Part shown: positions 23,634 through 36,602 of the stretch, piece by piece | Layout of the letters: each line of letters opens with the position of its first letter | Numbering within the stretch: position 1 is the first letter of the stretch | From: Lasioglossum baleicum | Lineage: Eukaryota; Arthropoda; Insecta; Hymenoptera; Halictidae | NCBI RefSeq assembly: GCF_051020765.1 | Contig: NC_134934.1 | Span: 930,001 to 994,000 of the forward strand | Reading direction: 5' to 3' | Length of the DNA: 64,000 nucleotides | Notes under the pieces: model-generated | Database searches by the model: none | The model's input: the letters and a program-made list of their open reading frames with translations, nothing else | Told to the model about the DNA's origin: nothing | Translations under genes and position numbers: made by a program

Positions 23634-26113
23634 TTTTAATCCAGTAACTTAAATTCTTCGCATTGTATACTTAATATATATTTGTAAAGTATCCTAATGT
23701 CTATGACCTAAATAAAAGAAAATATAATATTAAATATAAACGAGGTATGTGAGAACTAATAAAATAAACAATTTACATAGAATATTACGAGTAATAATGA
23801 TTTATTTACCTTATCATATAGTATAAAAGAAAATTACTCCTTGTAATGCTGGTTGTGCATGTTGCGTTTATAATACTTCTCACTCTTTTTCAATATTGCT
23901 TCTATATCAAACTATTACATGCATTACATGCCATTAATAAAAGTTCAATGGTTCACGAAAAAACTGATAGAAATCAGGTATCTTTGATGGTTTACACTAT
24001 TGTTATTGCATTAGAGTTGCAGTTATTACTTCAATATCACTGATATTTTCAAGCTTCTGAAGTTCACGTTTCTGTTCGTAAAATGAAAAATACCTTCGAT
24101 TTCTTCCTTCAGAGGTGATAGAACATTTTTATTCTCTTCATAAGATAAACATGAAATTATGTTCTCATAAACGCAGGTATTCATTTTTCATCCGAAATTG
24201 AGGTTAAGTAGATTTAATCGTGAGCTTTACACGTTCTTGCACTCAAACTTGACGTAGACGTAATCGATGCGTATCACGCCAATTTTTGAATTCATTAATT
24301 TTACCTTGCTATACTCGTAACTTGAAAGAGTAATAACATTATTCAAAAGTTTTTCCAAACTCTCGCTAATATAATTTCTTCCTAACGATATCCAGATGGC
24401 GCGGTTCAATGGCGCCTGTGGCGTATGTTATTTTCGACCTACGCAACGGGCATTCTACACTGTCGAAATTCATGACTAGCTTTCAATAGTCATAGAATAT
24501 TTTAACACGGAACACTGTAACAGTAGACATTATAAAGATTCGTCATAGATTACAGCCTGAGAGATGTAACTTTCGCAATGTAAGACAATTAATCTGCACG
24601 CACTTTGAAATAGGAATTTGTGCCACGTTCAACTGTCGTCTACTGAAATTCCTTTACTGTACCCGTGACGTTGCTTACGTTCATAATGGCTGCGTTCGTA
24701 TTCCCGAAACTGAACATAACGAATACAAAAAATATATTGTACTTTTTATAATAAATCGTTCAGTATTTCAAAATAAAACATAATTCGGAAAGTAAAATAT
24801 ATTTTACGTTTGTATTTGTGTAAATCAGTGTAAATGTTATTTTTTCTGTCTTGTAACATTGGTACGCATGCGCGCGTGTATACGATTACAGTTCTTACCC
24901 GCGAAAATTTTGATTTTAAAAAGTAATTGAAGTTTCTTTGTAATTTTCAGTAGGAATCATTATGTTCTTGTATTAAAATATTAAATTAGCAAAAATCTTT
25001 CCACTTCTTTTGTCAGCGTGACAGTAGTAATACTGTCAAACAAAATGGATAATACAAACTTTCTCTCTAAGTCACTATGTACATTATAACTCTAAGTTTA
25101 TTTTTGTTTAATCTATTACAATGTATGGATTATAAAACATACCAGTACAGGCAATTTTATCTTTTATAAATTCGATTTCTTTTATTTATAAGACATAACA
25201 CATAGTGAAACAATAAGGGTATTTTATCACAAATTTACATTAACGTTATTTTCACACATTGCGCTATTTCACAGAATCACAAATCTTTGGATTATAAGAT
25301 CTCCATTTGATGAAGACTATATGGAAAATTTGTGGCAAATAAAACGTTTAGGTGAAAATCTTATGTGTAGTGTTAACATATTTTGCTTATCTGTATTTAA
25401 ATTTCATATTTATCCAAAAATAGTGACTTTTAGTTATTTGAAACATATATTCAAAAAATATAAGTATGTATTGTAAAAATATACTTTTTCTATGTTTAAC
25501 AGTTTTAAAAACATACATCAGATTCAACTATTGTAGGCTTTGAAATTCATTAGAAACATCACTTTTACACTCTCTCATATATAAAGTACGATTATTTGTA
25601 AATCAAATTCATATTTTTTCAATTATTATTCTAGTTCATACGGAACTTATCAACAATTGTCACATACAGAAGTTTCTGTGACCAAAAACCAACCAAAGTC
25701 GTCAGTATCGTCAAAATCTTATTCAAACAAGAAAATGTTATATATACACGATACTGATATTTATGTGCATGTCTATTTAACATCTGTTGAATATTATCAA
25801 GACCATTACCAATATTAGATGTATTGGTATTTCAAGAATTGTACCAACTAATTGTTTATTTGTAATTTTTAATTGAGAATGACCTCCTGAATATATTGGT
25901 GAAGTTGTATGGTTTTATCGCGAAACGATCTACAAAAATACTGTCTATAAAAAATTGCACGGAAAAAAATAATCTGTAATAAAACTATCTCGAAACACTG
26001 AATGTTTTTGCCGGTTCCTTAAATTATTGTTCGATAATACTGTTTGTTCATTTTGCCTTTTTTTGAAAACAATAATACCCTTACTTTTAAAGATACAATT
26101 TGTTTTCTTGATT
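23634..26113. other. Intergenic; upstream of the zinc-finger gene, downstream of Inos
   Basis: The zinc-finger promoter and 5' UTR should lie in 23634-24900, where base composition becomes less AT-rich around 24390-24720. The part from 24900 to 26113 is AT-rich and includes the 3' UTR of the Inos gene. No further gene, RNA or mobile element recognised. Confidence 0.45.
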
Positions 26114-29100
26114 TTATATTGACGTTTTGAAATTAATTTTGTGTTCAAGTAACATGTTATTTTCAGGAGGTAATGCAAGACATGCTCTCAATAGATTTTC
26201 AATCGCAGCCCGTTGTCTAGATAACGCGTTTACCACTGGTGTTCCTCGAGGCACTAATGGTGCTTTGCAAAGATACGATAGTATAGAGAGCACGCTGTGA
26301 AATCCAGTAAATTCTTCGTTCGAATTCGCTACTTTGAAAGTGATACGTGAACAAATTTCTGCCAGAAGAACCAGATCTAAAATTATTGGACTAGCCAATA
26401 AAGAATCCTCGCATGTATTGTGTACCACAATCGTATTGTGTCCTCCAAGTAGTATTTCCGATGTGTATTCATCCATTGCACGTTTACTATCACCTAATAA
26501 CAGAGTATATATTCACTGTAATATCCTTAAAATTTTTTGTACTTACAAAATATGTATGTAATTAAGTTTATCTTTAAAATGAATTCATAAATTAAAACAA
26601 TACAAGTCTTAGTACCTTTTTTTTATGGTGTGATAAATTTTTTATATTATACAAAGCAATCTTAGATATTTGTGTATTTTTGTATACATACCAACATATG
26701 GAACATATTTGATAACAACACAATGGTCTGGCTTTTCTCCAGGTTGGTAAAGGATTTTATTTGATTGTACCATATCATCCACTACGTTGCTTTTCGAAAT
26801 CTAAATAAAAGATTACATTAAAAAATCGTACAAGAGTGATACACATTTAATAACAGTTTTCATGTAAACTACCTCTTTTGATCTAAACTGCTGGGGAGCA
26901 GATAAATTATATCCATCATTATTTCCAAGATGATTGTAACTGACAATTGATACTGGTTTAATACCAGCTGATACTAGAAAATCTACAAGTACAGACTTCA
27001 ATTTTGTTTGTCCAGATTTAAAATCATCACCACTGATAAATGTTTTATGCTTTTCAGCTAATTCCACTGCTCCAGGTACAAAAGTATTTTGTGGAGAACC
27101 ATTTATATATGTACACTATAATAACGGATAATGCAGATTATATCCATATTATTCTAAACCTATACTACTAAAGTTATATTACTTACACCTTCTAAAATTG
27201 TTGCAACAGCAAATACTGTACTTGGACTAACTTCAGAATGATTATCTTTAATTGCTTTCAATAAATTTTCAGCTGTATCATTTACGCCTGGTATTATTTC
27301 AGAAAATCTTTCAGTATTAGCTGTCCACAATACAATTACTTGATCCAAGTTCTTTGAACTCTTAAACTCTGCAATATCTTTTCTAATTAATTCCAAATGT
27401 TCAAGTTTTGAACCAGAAATAATATTATTTGCTCTTTTCTCCTGAGAATATAAATACATAATGATATGTAATGCAATAAGTAAAAATAACGCAGATATAG
27501 TAACAAAAATGAAACAAAAGTAATTTCACCTGATTAGCGGCAATAAAATCAGGGTAGTACATGCTCTTTCTTGGTTTCATGTGCACCATATATGGTTCCA
27601 ATTGCTTTTGCAAATTGATATCTAAAACTTTTGAACGCTTCATAGCATCACTTATGTTCATGTTTGAAATATCCCAGCCGTCAAGCTCAATATCATCCGG
27701 ATTTACCATTGGGAGTAACGAAGACATTGGAACATATACATCTTCTTTTATTCCTCTACCCAACTTAACCGTAGATGCTTGAATCAAAGATCCATACCTA
27801 AAATTCGCAATAAATATGAACACTTTATGAAAATATTTTAATGTAAACTAATATGAATTAGATATATACACAATAAAATATTATAAATACCAGTTTGCTT
27901 TTTGAAGACCATTTTTGGTTTCCCATGAAAGTTTAAGTTTATTTGCTAATAATGCAGCAGTAATAGTGGTACCATTATTTCCACCCCATCCTACTAACAT
28001 TACTCCAAGCTTTGGAACTTTCAACTGTGTTCTAATCAATAATTGTGTTGACACTGGCTTCGCCTATTAAACGTAAATTTAATTTAAAGTCTATAATTTC
28101 TTTCCCTTAGATGTTTAAAATAAATAATATTACGCATAGTAATTGTTAATATTTGTATCCAAGGTTTTTCTGCTAGTACACAGTGTACAATACAGGAACC
28201 TTTATTTTTTTTTCAAAAATTGAAAATTTCATTTCCAAAATTAAAATCATAGCGTTTGATCAGCTGTTCATTTTTTATTTTACTTGTTCCTTTCCCCTAA
28301 AAAAGAATTTTCAAATACAAAATCGGTAAATTTAATGTTTATATACAATTTTTTTGTTTCTAAAAAAGACCTTCCAACCTTAAATGCATTGGTCAAATTA
28401 AATATCAGCATCTTTTCCTAATAAAAAAAATTTTATATTAATAACTATCTTCTTTTATTGTATGTAATATTAATGATTACTGTTTTCTTGTATGATATGA
28501 TTGCTAAAATATATACATCATATACATTAATCAAATAAAAATATGAAACTAAATAGATAATTAGATAATAAGTTGTCAATAAAAGAGGATAATGTGTAAG
28601 TTTATAAAATTATAATTATAACAAGATTTATTTGAGTTTCATTCATTTTATTAACAAATATTTTCTTTTTTTTATCAATAAAAATTCGGCTACAAATTTT
28701 CGATTTAAAATTTTACAAAAATTCAAGCATGAAGTGTCATAAAGATAAAGATATAGTTGGAAGTAATAGTAATGAAATTGCATTCGAATAATAAAGTATC
28801 AACAACTCTTTCCCGGTGGACTCGCAGTTGAGTATTCAAATATGTCATACATATATATATATATGTTTGGTAAACCAATTCCGACACTCGTGTAAATAGA
28901 GAATTATTTCATTCGTTAAAATATGTGTTACTATTTACATATTTCTTATTATAATATGTTATAATAGCAGCATGCGGGATTTATATTTTCCATTTTTCTA
29001 GTAACAAAAAATGACTGTATGCCATGCAAAACTATATTTTCCCCAAATAAGAACGGTATCGATTTTGTTTGTAGTTGTCGTATCATTTTTGTTTCTAATT

Positions 29101-29447
29101 TATTTACTAAATATACACGTGCATACACGGCTAATTTATTGTTAACATAAATTTGGCGGTAAATATAAAGAATAGAAAAGCAGCACGCAATGTTCTTGGT
29201 TTCTTATTTTTCTTTTGCGGACTTCTATTTCAAGGTGAAATTTCATAAAAATAGAATGAGAAAAAATGCAATATATATGATAGTATAAAATAAAAGAAAG
29301 GAAATATAGTATGTACTTTGTTATGCTTACCGTATATTTCGAATCATCGTCTTCTGTAACGTCCGTCGTTTGGTAGTCGTATTGTGCTTCGATATAATCT
29401 TCTGTATATTTCACCTTCGGTGATTCGACGCGAATCTTCAAAGCCAT
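26114..29447 (-). CDS. Inos: Myo-inositol-3-phosphate synthase
   Basis: Seven exons on the minus strand: 29447-29331, 28063-27891, 27797-27530, 27441-27187, 27115-26873, 26800-26692, 26493-26114. They give 514 residues. The enzyme converts glucose-6-phosphate to inositol-3-phosphate with NAD, the committed step of inositol synthesis, in the cytosol. Visible signatures are the Rossmann motif GWGGNNG in exon 2, the run LLPMVNPDDIELDGWDI, YYPDFIAANQ, VIVLWTANTER, NGSPQNTFVPG, SGQTKLKS and SYNHLGNNDGYNLSAP. The C-terminal part has GGHNTIVVHNTCEDSLLA. The ATG at 29447 has GAA before it and G after it, and begins the conserved N-terminus. Intron 1 is the largest, about 1.27 kb. Confidence 0.96.
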
Positions 29448-31206
29448 TTCGCTTGATGTCAAAATTTTCGCGTTAATTTTTCGTGACAAAAATAATAATG
29501 AATTTTGCGAAAAACTGATGCCACAAAAAAGAAATAAAATACAGCCCTCCTAGGATGCCGGGTTCAAGGATTATAGATTACTGGAACTGGAAACGATGAT
29601 GGAATCAGTGAAAAATGAACGAACAAATAATTCGTATTATAGACTGTTCAAAAGAATCACTTTAATAGCTTATACGTTTCTCTTCAATGTAACTGCCAAA
29701 AGAAGAGACTTGTAAACTAAAATGAACGCAAATAACACTCGAAGGTGAATATCCAAATCGTCGTGTTCACAGCTGAAACGTAAATGTCGAGGAGACGCTC
29801 AAGCATGCGCTTTAAATGAAACGGCGCGATAGCCCCTTCCCTTCTGGAACCTATTATATTTGGTTCCTACCCGGTTTTTATCAAGCTATCTAAATAGCAT
29901 AAACTGAGCATATGCTTCGTTTGCAGCTCTGTCTTCACCGCCTTCCAAACTTTTTCGCGTACTATGCAATATTTTTACACTAAATAGAAAGCATGTGTGT
30001 ATCTATATTGTATATATTATTATTCAAAATCCGCAGGAGTGGTCTATATATAATTGAATTGGTGGTTGGAGCAACGTTGGATGTGCGATTTCCTTGATCT
30101 ATTAGCTTTGCACTTTAAATTATTTAAAAATATATCATTATAATAGTAAATTATATTCACATTCAAAATTTTAGTTTCAATAACGGCTTTTTACGTCTGA
30201 ATTATAAGTGTGTTATAAAAATGTCACAATGTTAATATTAATCAGGAAATTGAACATATACAAGAAGAAAATGTTTAAATACAATTTAAGATTTGAATTA
30301 TGATCGTTAGCCGGTAAAATGTTCCATTACATCACGTGTAGCTGGAATGCATAGATTGTTTCAATCAATTGGCACTTGCTGACTCTGGAACTTTCGTAAT
30401 GGGAGAATTATGTTGCCAGACCATTTGTAAGTCGAGCCCCGACAAACGATTATGAACTATAATCTGTTCACAAAGGCCGATTTTATCTACCCCATCGTTT
30501 ATATGCGAACCATTTTACTTTCATTCTAACATATAGATAATATATATGTTATATACTGTCTACGCGTTTGGTATGTCAGGAGACCACTCCGGCAAAGAAT
30601 AAAACCGATAACTAATGTATACAAGTATACATATTGATATACATTTACATCATAAAATCAAGCCCGTTATATATACTTCGATAACATAAATATCGCGTGT
30701 ATAAACATGCATTTATTATATAAACTATATATTAATCCTTCAAATTTATAGGTCGGATGAAAACAAAAACAAACGAACTATAATGATTTGAATTTGTTAT
30801 TTGAATTGATTATAATGAGATGAATATTATTGCATTTTGTTATTTGTATCGTTTATTATTCGATGAAATTTCAGGCAATGTTAATTGAATGGAATTCAGT
30901 TGACAATTTAGTCCATTATTCGCGAAGGGTGATAGTTGAACTTTGTCCAATACATACTTAAACTAAATTGGAGTAGAATTGGTTGTGGGAACATATATAT
31001 ATATAATACGTACAACATAATAACAGTCATCAAAAAGTACGTTTCTTGACTAGTTTGATGCATATTCGTAACATTATCGATAAAAATAATGTGCTACTGC
31101 GAATATCTAAAACAAGAGGAAGAGTTTATCAAAGATTGAATTATATTAAAAATAGATTTTTATTTTTGCTGTACATATATACCCAGACAGCCCAGTCTGA
31201 CCGAGC
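29448..31206. other. Upstream region of Inos; no gene seen
   Basis: The first few hundred bases should contain the Inos 5' UTR and promoter. The rest is AT-rich with short TA-type microsatellite runs (about 30540 and 30994). No gene or element supported. Confidence 0.4.
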
Positions 31207-31984
31207 CAGTGCTGCCAGATGGTTGTGAGATCGCAACCAGGTACTCTCCTACTTTTCCCCTTCCACTATCCTATTCCATCGCTTTAGGATTGAGTGGGGC
31301 AAATGGGAGACACGTTGCGCGTGCGCGATGGGGACGCAACGATGACAGATGAGATGACATGACATTTCGCAGGTTTTAGGTTATTGCCGCGTATCGTATC
31401 GTACTCGTGTACATATACGTACTTAATGAAATAAATCATATGGTTCGTTCTAAATAGACATTCTTTATTATAAATAAAATTAATTGTAACATGTGAGAGT
31501 TTCAGTCGTGAAGCGAAGTATGAATGCTTTCTTTTATATGTACAATTGAAAAAATTTTGGAATCTGTATGTATGTAGTACTGAGTTACATTCCAGTAAAA
31601 TCAATAAATCATAATATATTTTAACACTGTTAACCCTCATACGCTTCTCAAAAATAGTTGCATAAAAGAGACTGGGATAATAAATTCACTCATTTTTCTT
31701 CTACACGATAAATTGACAAATTATGTTTTATTTGTAACGTTATATTTTAAAGAAATACAATAATTACATAGTATGTGAAATAAGTAAATGGGTGAATTTT
31801 ACGCGGCAATAACCTAAAACCTGCGAAATGTCATGCCATTGTTGCGTCTCCATCGCGCACGCGCAACATCTCCCATTTGCCTCACTCAATCCCTGTCGCA
31901 CACGCGCAACGTGTCACATATTACTCTGGTCATCAGAGAGGGGGTACCTCATATCGGCGTGATTCCCCTCATCTGGCAGCACTG
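31207..31984. mobile_element. hAT-type MITE with 8-bp target duplication
   Basis: It begins CAGTGCTGCCAGATG and ends CATCTGGCAGCACTG. Exact 8-bp direct repeats GACCGAGC flank it (31199-31206 and 31985-31992). Inverted arms continue inward for about 200 bp and include the mirrored CGCAGGTTTTAGGTTATTGC. Non-coding, 778 bp. CAGTG-type ends with 8-bp duplications are diagnostic of hAT elements. Confidence 0.85.
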
Positions 31985-32196
31985 GACCGAGCCTACCGCC
32001 GGACACAGCTAGCAGAGCCCCTGCCCGACAGGTTACGGGCAAACACAATGCTTGGAGCAGCGTTGAGACCAAGACAGGCCGATTTAGCCGGGCCCCTGTG
32101 CACAAAATGGCGCGATTTTCACCTGCCGGGGGCTCGAGCTAGTGATGGGCATTATCGACTAAATTCAACTATCGACTAATTACTATTTAGTTACTA

Positions 32197-33715
32197 CCCT
32201 GATAACCAAATTCTCGATTTTTGCCTGGGATTCTCCGCGCGTATTAGTAGCTATTTTTGCCGTCTAATAGCGGAGGGCAATAGCAGAAGGCAAATTGAAG
32301 GCAGCCAGCCGGCCGAAGCTGAATTTGTTTAAGAGGGCAGTACCGTCGCGTCTACTGATCTGATTGGCTAATATCGTTTTACAGGGCCGCATCGTCGGTG
32401 AGGGTAGTTCGCACTGATGTGGCAGATGTCAGCAGCGAAGTAATCGAGCGCACGAGGAAGAAGATCGATCGACACCAATCGATACGATCAGCGTGTCGTT
32501 CGGAATAACGCATACGGTCGTGCGCAGGCGCGGCAGCTCCCCACTACGCACAGATGCACATTTTGTGCACATGCAAATTTTACTTATTCTCATATTTATG
32601 TTATTTTTCTTAGACTGCGGATCTTTATGCGAAATAAAAATTGTCTGCATAGATTGCAAGAGATGGAAACTATAAAAATTGCATTGCCATACCATTTTCT
32701 CTACAGTTCAATTTCAATTCATTACATTTCGAAATTTATTGAAATGTGTTTATGGAAAAAAAGTGTCGTTCGACGGAAAAGAAAATTTATATTTTTTTTA
32801 TGACTACTATACACTTATTTTAATGTTTAAATATTAATAATTTTAAATTCAGACTACTCAATATCAGAAGGGATAATAAATGAATGAAGTAGGAAATAAT
32901 AAATATTATATTTTTTCATTTAGTTTGATTATTTTTCTTTATTAGTCAACTATTAGTCAAATTTTTACAAACCTTGACTTGCGCGAACACAGAAGATGAT
33001 TTGCAGGACAAATCTGATAAACAGGTTCTGGATGATCAGCTTTTCTTCGTAACTCCTCCCGTGAATCGCTCGAGTACAGTGCTGCTCTCACCGCATTTCT
33101 TCTTGGTTGAAAATGGTTGAAAAGAGGATTGTCTTATTATACAGACCTGCACAGACCTGGGCGACGCTGGCTCGAAAAATACATGTTGCTGTTGCTGCTT
33201 CTCACCAAAGAGGACTGAAGAGGACTAATCCCAACTAATCCTGACTAATCCTCTTTGCTTCTCACCTTCTCTTGCTCAGTAACACTCAATTACACTCAGT
33301 AAGACAGTTCCAGTCCCCACGTCATCCACTCCGACAAAGGAGTTGCAGGCTGCAACAGGCTGCAAATGGCTGCAACTTGCAGCAACATGTGTTTTTCGAG
33401 CCAGCGTCGCCCAGATCTGTTATATATTCGCCAATCACATCATCACATCAGTACGACTCGACGGTACTGCCCTCTTAAACAAATTCAGCTTCGGCCGGCT
33501 GGCTGCCTTCAATTTGCCTTCAATTTGCCTTCAATTTGCCTTCTGCTATTGCCCTCCGCTATTAGACGGCAAAAATAGCTACTAATACGCGCGGAGAATC
33601 CCAGGCAAAAATCGAGTTAATCCCACCTTGAGCAACTCGAACAATAGCGCAGCTCGGAACGGGCCAATTCTTAGCTCTAGGTAGGATTATCCCTCGGCAG
33701 GCCTGGTTATCAGGG
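32197..33715. mobile_element. Element F1 (CCCTGATAAC ends, TA duplication)
   Basis: It begins TA|CCCTGATAACC and ends GGTTATCAGGG|TA, and is 1519 bp long. Inverted arms include ATTCTCCGCGCGTATTAGTA and GCCGGCCGAAGCTGAATT. The right arm has AATTTGCCTTC repeated in tandem (about 33515-33545) and extra sequence before its end. The interior shares the block ATAAAAATTGTCTGCAT with GE. It is thus a short relative of the giant GE elements. Non-coding. Confidence 0.75.
33150..33415. repeat. Internal hairpin of F1
   Basis: CTGGGCGACGCTGGCTCGAA near 33158 is mirrored by TTCGAGCCAGCGTCGCCCAG near 33395. Between them lie runs of GGCTGCAA-type and GACTAATCC-type repeats. Confidence 0.6.
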
Positions 33716-34464
33716 TACATACTATCGAATATTTAGTCGATAGTTTTTAGTCGACTGAAATTTCGTTTTAGTGGTTATACGTCTAGATTGCGGGCTATAG
33801 TCTATGCCTACGTATAGATCTCATTTCTCACTCACTCTTACAGCATTGTACTGCAGTGCTCACTCAGTATTATAGGCACAGTAAGAGTAAATTGGGGTAA
33901 ATATACCAGACAATAATTAAATAATTAATAATAATAAAAATAATTTTTAATAATTCGATATCGCTAATGAGTGAATGTATTTGATAGTAAATCTTATAAA
34001 ATTTATTCAAAACACCCGCCGTTAAAATTCAACCAATAGCTCGATAGTTTTAAGCGACTGATTCAGTAACTGAATTTAGTCGATAGTTTTCAGTCGTTTA
34101 CAGGTTATTCTCGTATTTACTCTTATTCTCGATGTTCGCTAGTTAAATGAATAGTAGGACAGTATGGGACAGTACAGAGATATTAAATTTCGTGATTGAA
34201 TGATTTTGTCTTTATTTAATAATAAATTCATACACTATGTTATAAATATAAATGTACACAATTTATTTATATCGCATATATAGTTTATATTGCATAAATA
34301 GCAATAAGATTTTAACATCCAATATGAATTAAAGTATTGAAATATCTATTACATATTTCATTACTTGCATATTTGCACGTCCTGTCATAATTATGTATTT
34401 CTAACCTTTTCGTTTCATCGTCTGACACTGACATTTGAAATTTCAAGATGGCGACGTGTAAACA
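33716..34464. other. Interior of the outer hAT-like shell
   Basis: Non-coding stretch between F1 and the gypsy element. It contains several CGATAGTTTT-AGTCGACTG type motifs (33722-33770 and 34040-34095), otherwise AT-rich. It ends with the AACA target duplication of the gypsy insertion (34461-34464). Confidence 0.45.
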
Positions 34465-34716
34465 TTTGGTAAATCTCTAGTGAATTATATTAGAGATTCC
34501 AATAAATAAATTAAGATGATGTTTATTAACAAAACTTTAATAGAATTAAATTCTTTGATCACAATATTTTTAGATCCAACTTCATTGATGGCAAACTATT
34601 GATTAAACAAATTGTATTTTGTCAATGACAAGAAAATAACTAATTTAAACATTTGAATTTAACGCCAACTTCACAACGCTAACTTCACATTAGTGAGTGT
34701 CGCTACAGTCGCCACA
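34465..34716 (-). repeat. 3' LTR of the gypsy element
   Basis: On the minus strand it starts TGTGGCGACTGTAGC and ends GATTTACCAAA. Identical by eye to the 5' LTR at 44910-45161. Confidence 0.88.
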
Positions 34717-34736
34717 TTTACTCCCCCCCTAATAGT
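34717..34736 (-). promoter_or_regulatory. Polypurine tract of the gypsy element
   Basis: On the minus strand a purine run AGGGGGGGAG directly precedes the 3' LTR. This is the expected place for plus-strand priming in reverse transcription. Confidence 0.65.
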
Positions 34737-34747
34737 AGAGTAAATAA

Positions 34748-35630
34748 GGGGGTAGTCTACCCTCGATTTGTAACTAGAAAATTACTAGAATCTTACTAGA
34801 TTTTGGGTCGAAAATATGGGTTTGCGGCCAGACGTTGATTGACCTTATTAGAACAAATTGTGGGCTGTGTGAGGGCTCATTCGAAAGAGGAAGGTTAGAC
34901 GCAGCGCGCTTTTCTCACGAGGTTAACGAGATTATGTTTATATCTAATAATATGATGGCCCAAAGTCGAGAAAAAATCTAGGAAAAAATCCCGCAGATTT
35001 CAATGCATTTTCTGTCTCTAATAGACTTTTTTGGCTTATGAGATGAGAAAGGCGCGCTGCGTTGAACCTTCCTCTTTCGAATGAGCCCTCACACAGCCCA
35101 CAATTTGTTCTAATAGGGTCAATCAACGTCTGGGCGCAGATCCATGTTTCGACCCATTTTTCTAGTAAGATTCTAGTAAATAGCAAATATCTAGCAAATA
35201 ACTAGAATCCTACTAGAAAAATGGGTCGAAACATGGATCTGCGCCCAGACGTTGATTGACCCTATTAGAACAAATTGTGGGCTGTGTGAGGGCTCATTCG
35301 AAAGAGGAAGGTTCAATGCAGCGCGCTTTTCTCATCTCATAAGCCAAAAAAGTCTATTAGAGACAGAAAATGCATTGAAATCTGCGGGATTTTTTCCTAG
35401 ATTTTTTCTCGACTTTGGGCCATCATATTATTAGATATAAACATAATCTCGTTAACCTCGTGAGAAAAGCGCGCTGCGTTGAACCTTCCTCTTTCGAATG
35501 AGCCCTGACACAGCCCACAATTTGTTCTAATAAGGTCAATCAACGTCTGGGCGCAAACCCATATTTTCGACCCAAAATCTAGTAAGATTCTAGTTCCTTT
35601 CTAGTTACAAATCGAGGGTAGACTAGCCCC
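34748..35630. mobile_element. Nested-palindrome unit 1 (type A')
   Basis: 883 bp, beginning GGGGGTAGTCTACCCTCG and ending CGAGGGTAGACTAGCCCC. The flanks are ATAA on the left and TTAA on the right. The two halves mirror each other around about 35190, and each half is itself a hairpin, giving four quarters. Its variable patches read ACGTTGATTGACC and CAGCGCGCTTTTCTC. A 60-codon frame occurs in both directions because of the symmetry; I do not regard it as a gene. Confidence 0.85.
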
Positions 35631-35634
35631 TTAA

Positions 35635-35723
35635 AGGAATCTAAAATGATATTATCATCGAATTTAGAACATTCTTGAACTTCTAGAACATTTTCTAAAA
35701 AAGCTGGTTTTAATCTATCTATG
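35635..35723 (-). pseudogene. Stranded 3' fragment of gypsy pol between units 1 and 2
   Basis: About 90 bp of non-MITE DNA separate unit 1 from unit 2. Its minus-strand frame shows DRLKPAF, the conserved segment near the C-terminus of gypsy integrases. It is the displaced tail of the pol frame that stops being pol at 41024. This proves that the six-unit block 2-7 was inserted into pol. Confidence 0.75.
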
Positions 35724-35727
35724 TTAA

Positions 35728-36598
35728 GGGGCTAGTCTACCCTCGATTTGTAACTAGAAAATTACTAGAATCTTACTAGATTTTGGGTCGAAAATATGGG
35801 TTTCGTACTAAACGTTGTTTGACCTTATTAGAACAAATTGTGGGCTGTGTGAGGGCTCATTCGAAAGAGGAAGAATAGACGCAGCGCGCTTTTCTCACGA
35901 GGTTAACGAGATTATGTTAATAATTAATAATATGAGGGCCCAAAGTAGAGAAAAAATCTAGGAAAAAAATCCGCAGATTTCAATGCATTTTCTGTCTCTA
36001 AAAGACTTTTTTGACTTATGAGATGAGAAAAGCGCGCTGCGTTGAACCTTCCTCTTTAGAATGAGCCCTCACCCAGCTCAAAATATGCTCGTATAAGGTC
36101 AAACAACGTTTAGTTCCGAACCCATTCTTTCTAGTAAGATTCTAGTTATTTGCTAGATATTTGCTATTTACTAGAATCTTACTAGATTTTGGGTCGAAAA
36201 AATGGGTTCGGAACTAAACGTTGTTTGACCCTATTAGAACAAATTGTGGGCTGTGTGAGGCTCATTCGAAAGAGGAAGGTTCAACGCAGCGCGCTTTTCT
36301 CATCTCATAAGTCAAAAGAGTCTATTAGAGACAGAAAATGCATTGAAATCTGCGGGATTTTTTCCTAGATTTTTTCTCGACTTTGGGCCATCATATTATT
36401 AGTTATTAACATAATCTCGTTAACCTCGTGAGAAAAGCGCGCTGCGTCTAACCTTCCTCTTTCGAATGAGCCCTCACACAGCCCACAATTTGTTCTAATA
36501 AGGTCAAACAACGTTTAGTACGAAACCCATATTTTCGACCCAAAATCTAGTAATATCCTAGGTATTTTCTAGTTACAAATCGAGGGTAGACTACCCCC
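35728..36598. mobile_element. Nested-palindrome unit 2 (type A)
   Basis: 871 bp, preceded by TTAA at 35724-35727 and joined to unit 3 through TTAA at 36599-36602. The variable patch is ACTAAACGTTGTTTGACC; the outer quarters have GTTTCGTACT and the inner ones GGTTCGGAACT. The tip patch is CAGCGCGCTTTTCTC. It is close to unit 6. Confidence 0.85.
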
Positions 36599-36602
36599 TT
36601 AA

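Noticed and set aside
29448..29489. Fourteen extra codons upstream of the Inos ATG
   Set aside because: The first codon would be TTG; the ATG at 29447 has better context and matches the family's N-terminus.
35252..35434. 60-codon open frames repeated in several units (also 34944-35186, 39461-39643, 39758-39940)
   Set aside because: The same peptide appears on both strands because the DNA is palindromic. It has no ATG context or family match and is broken in other units.
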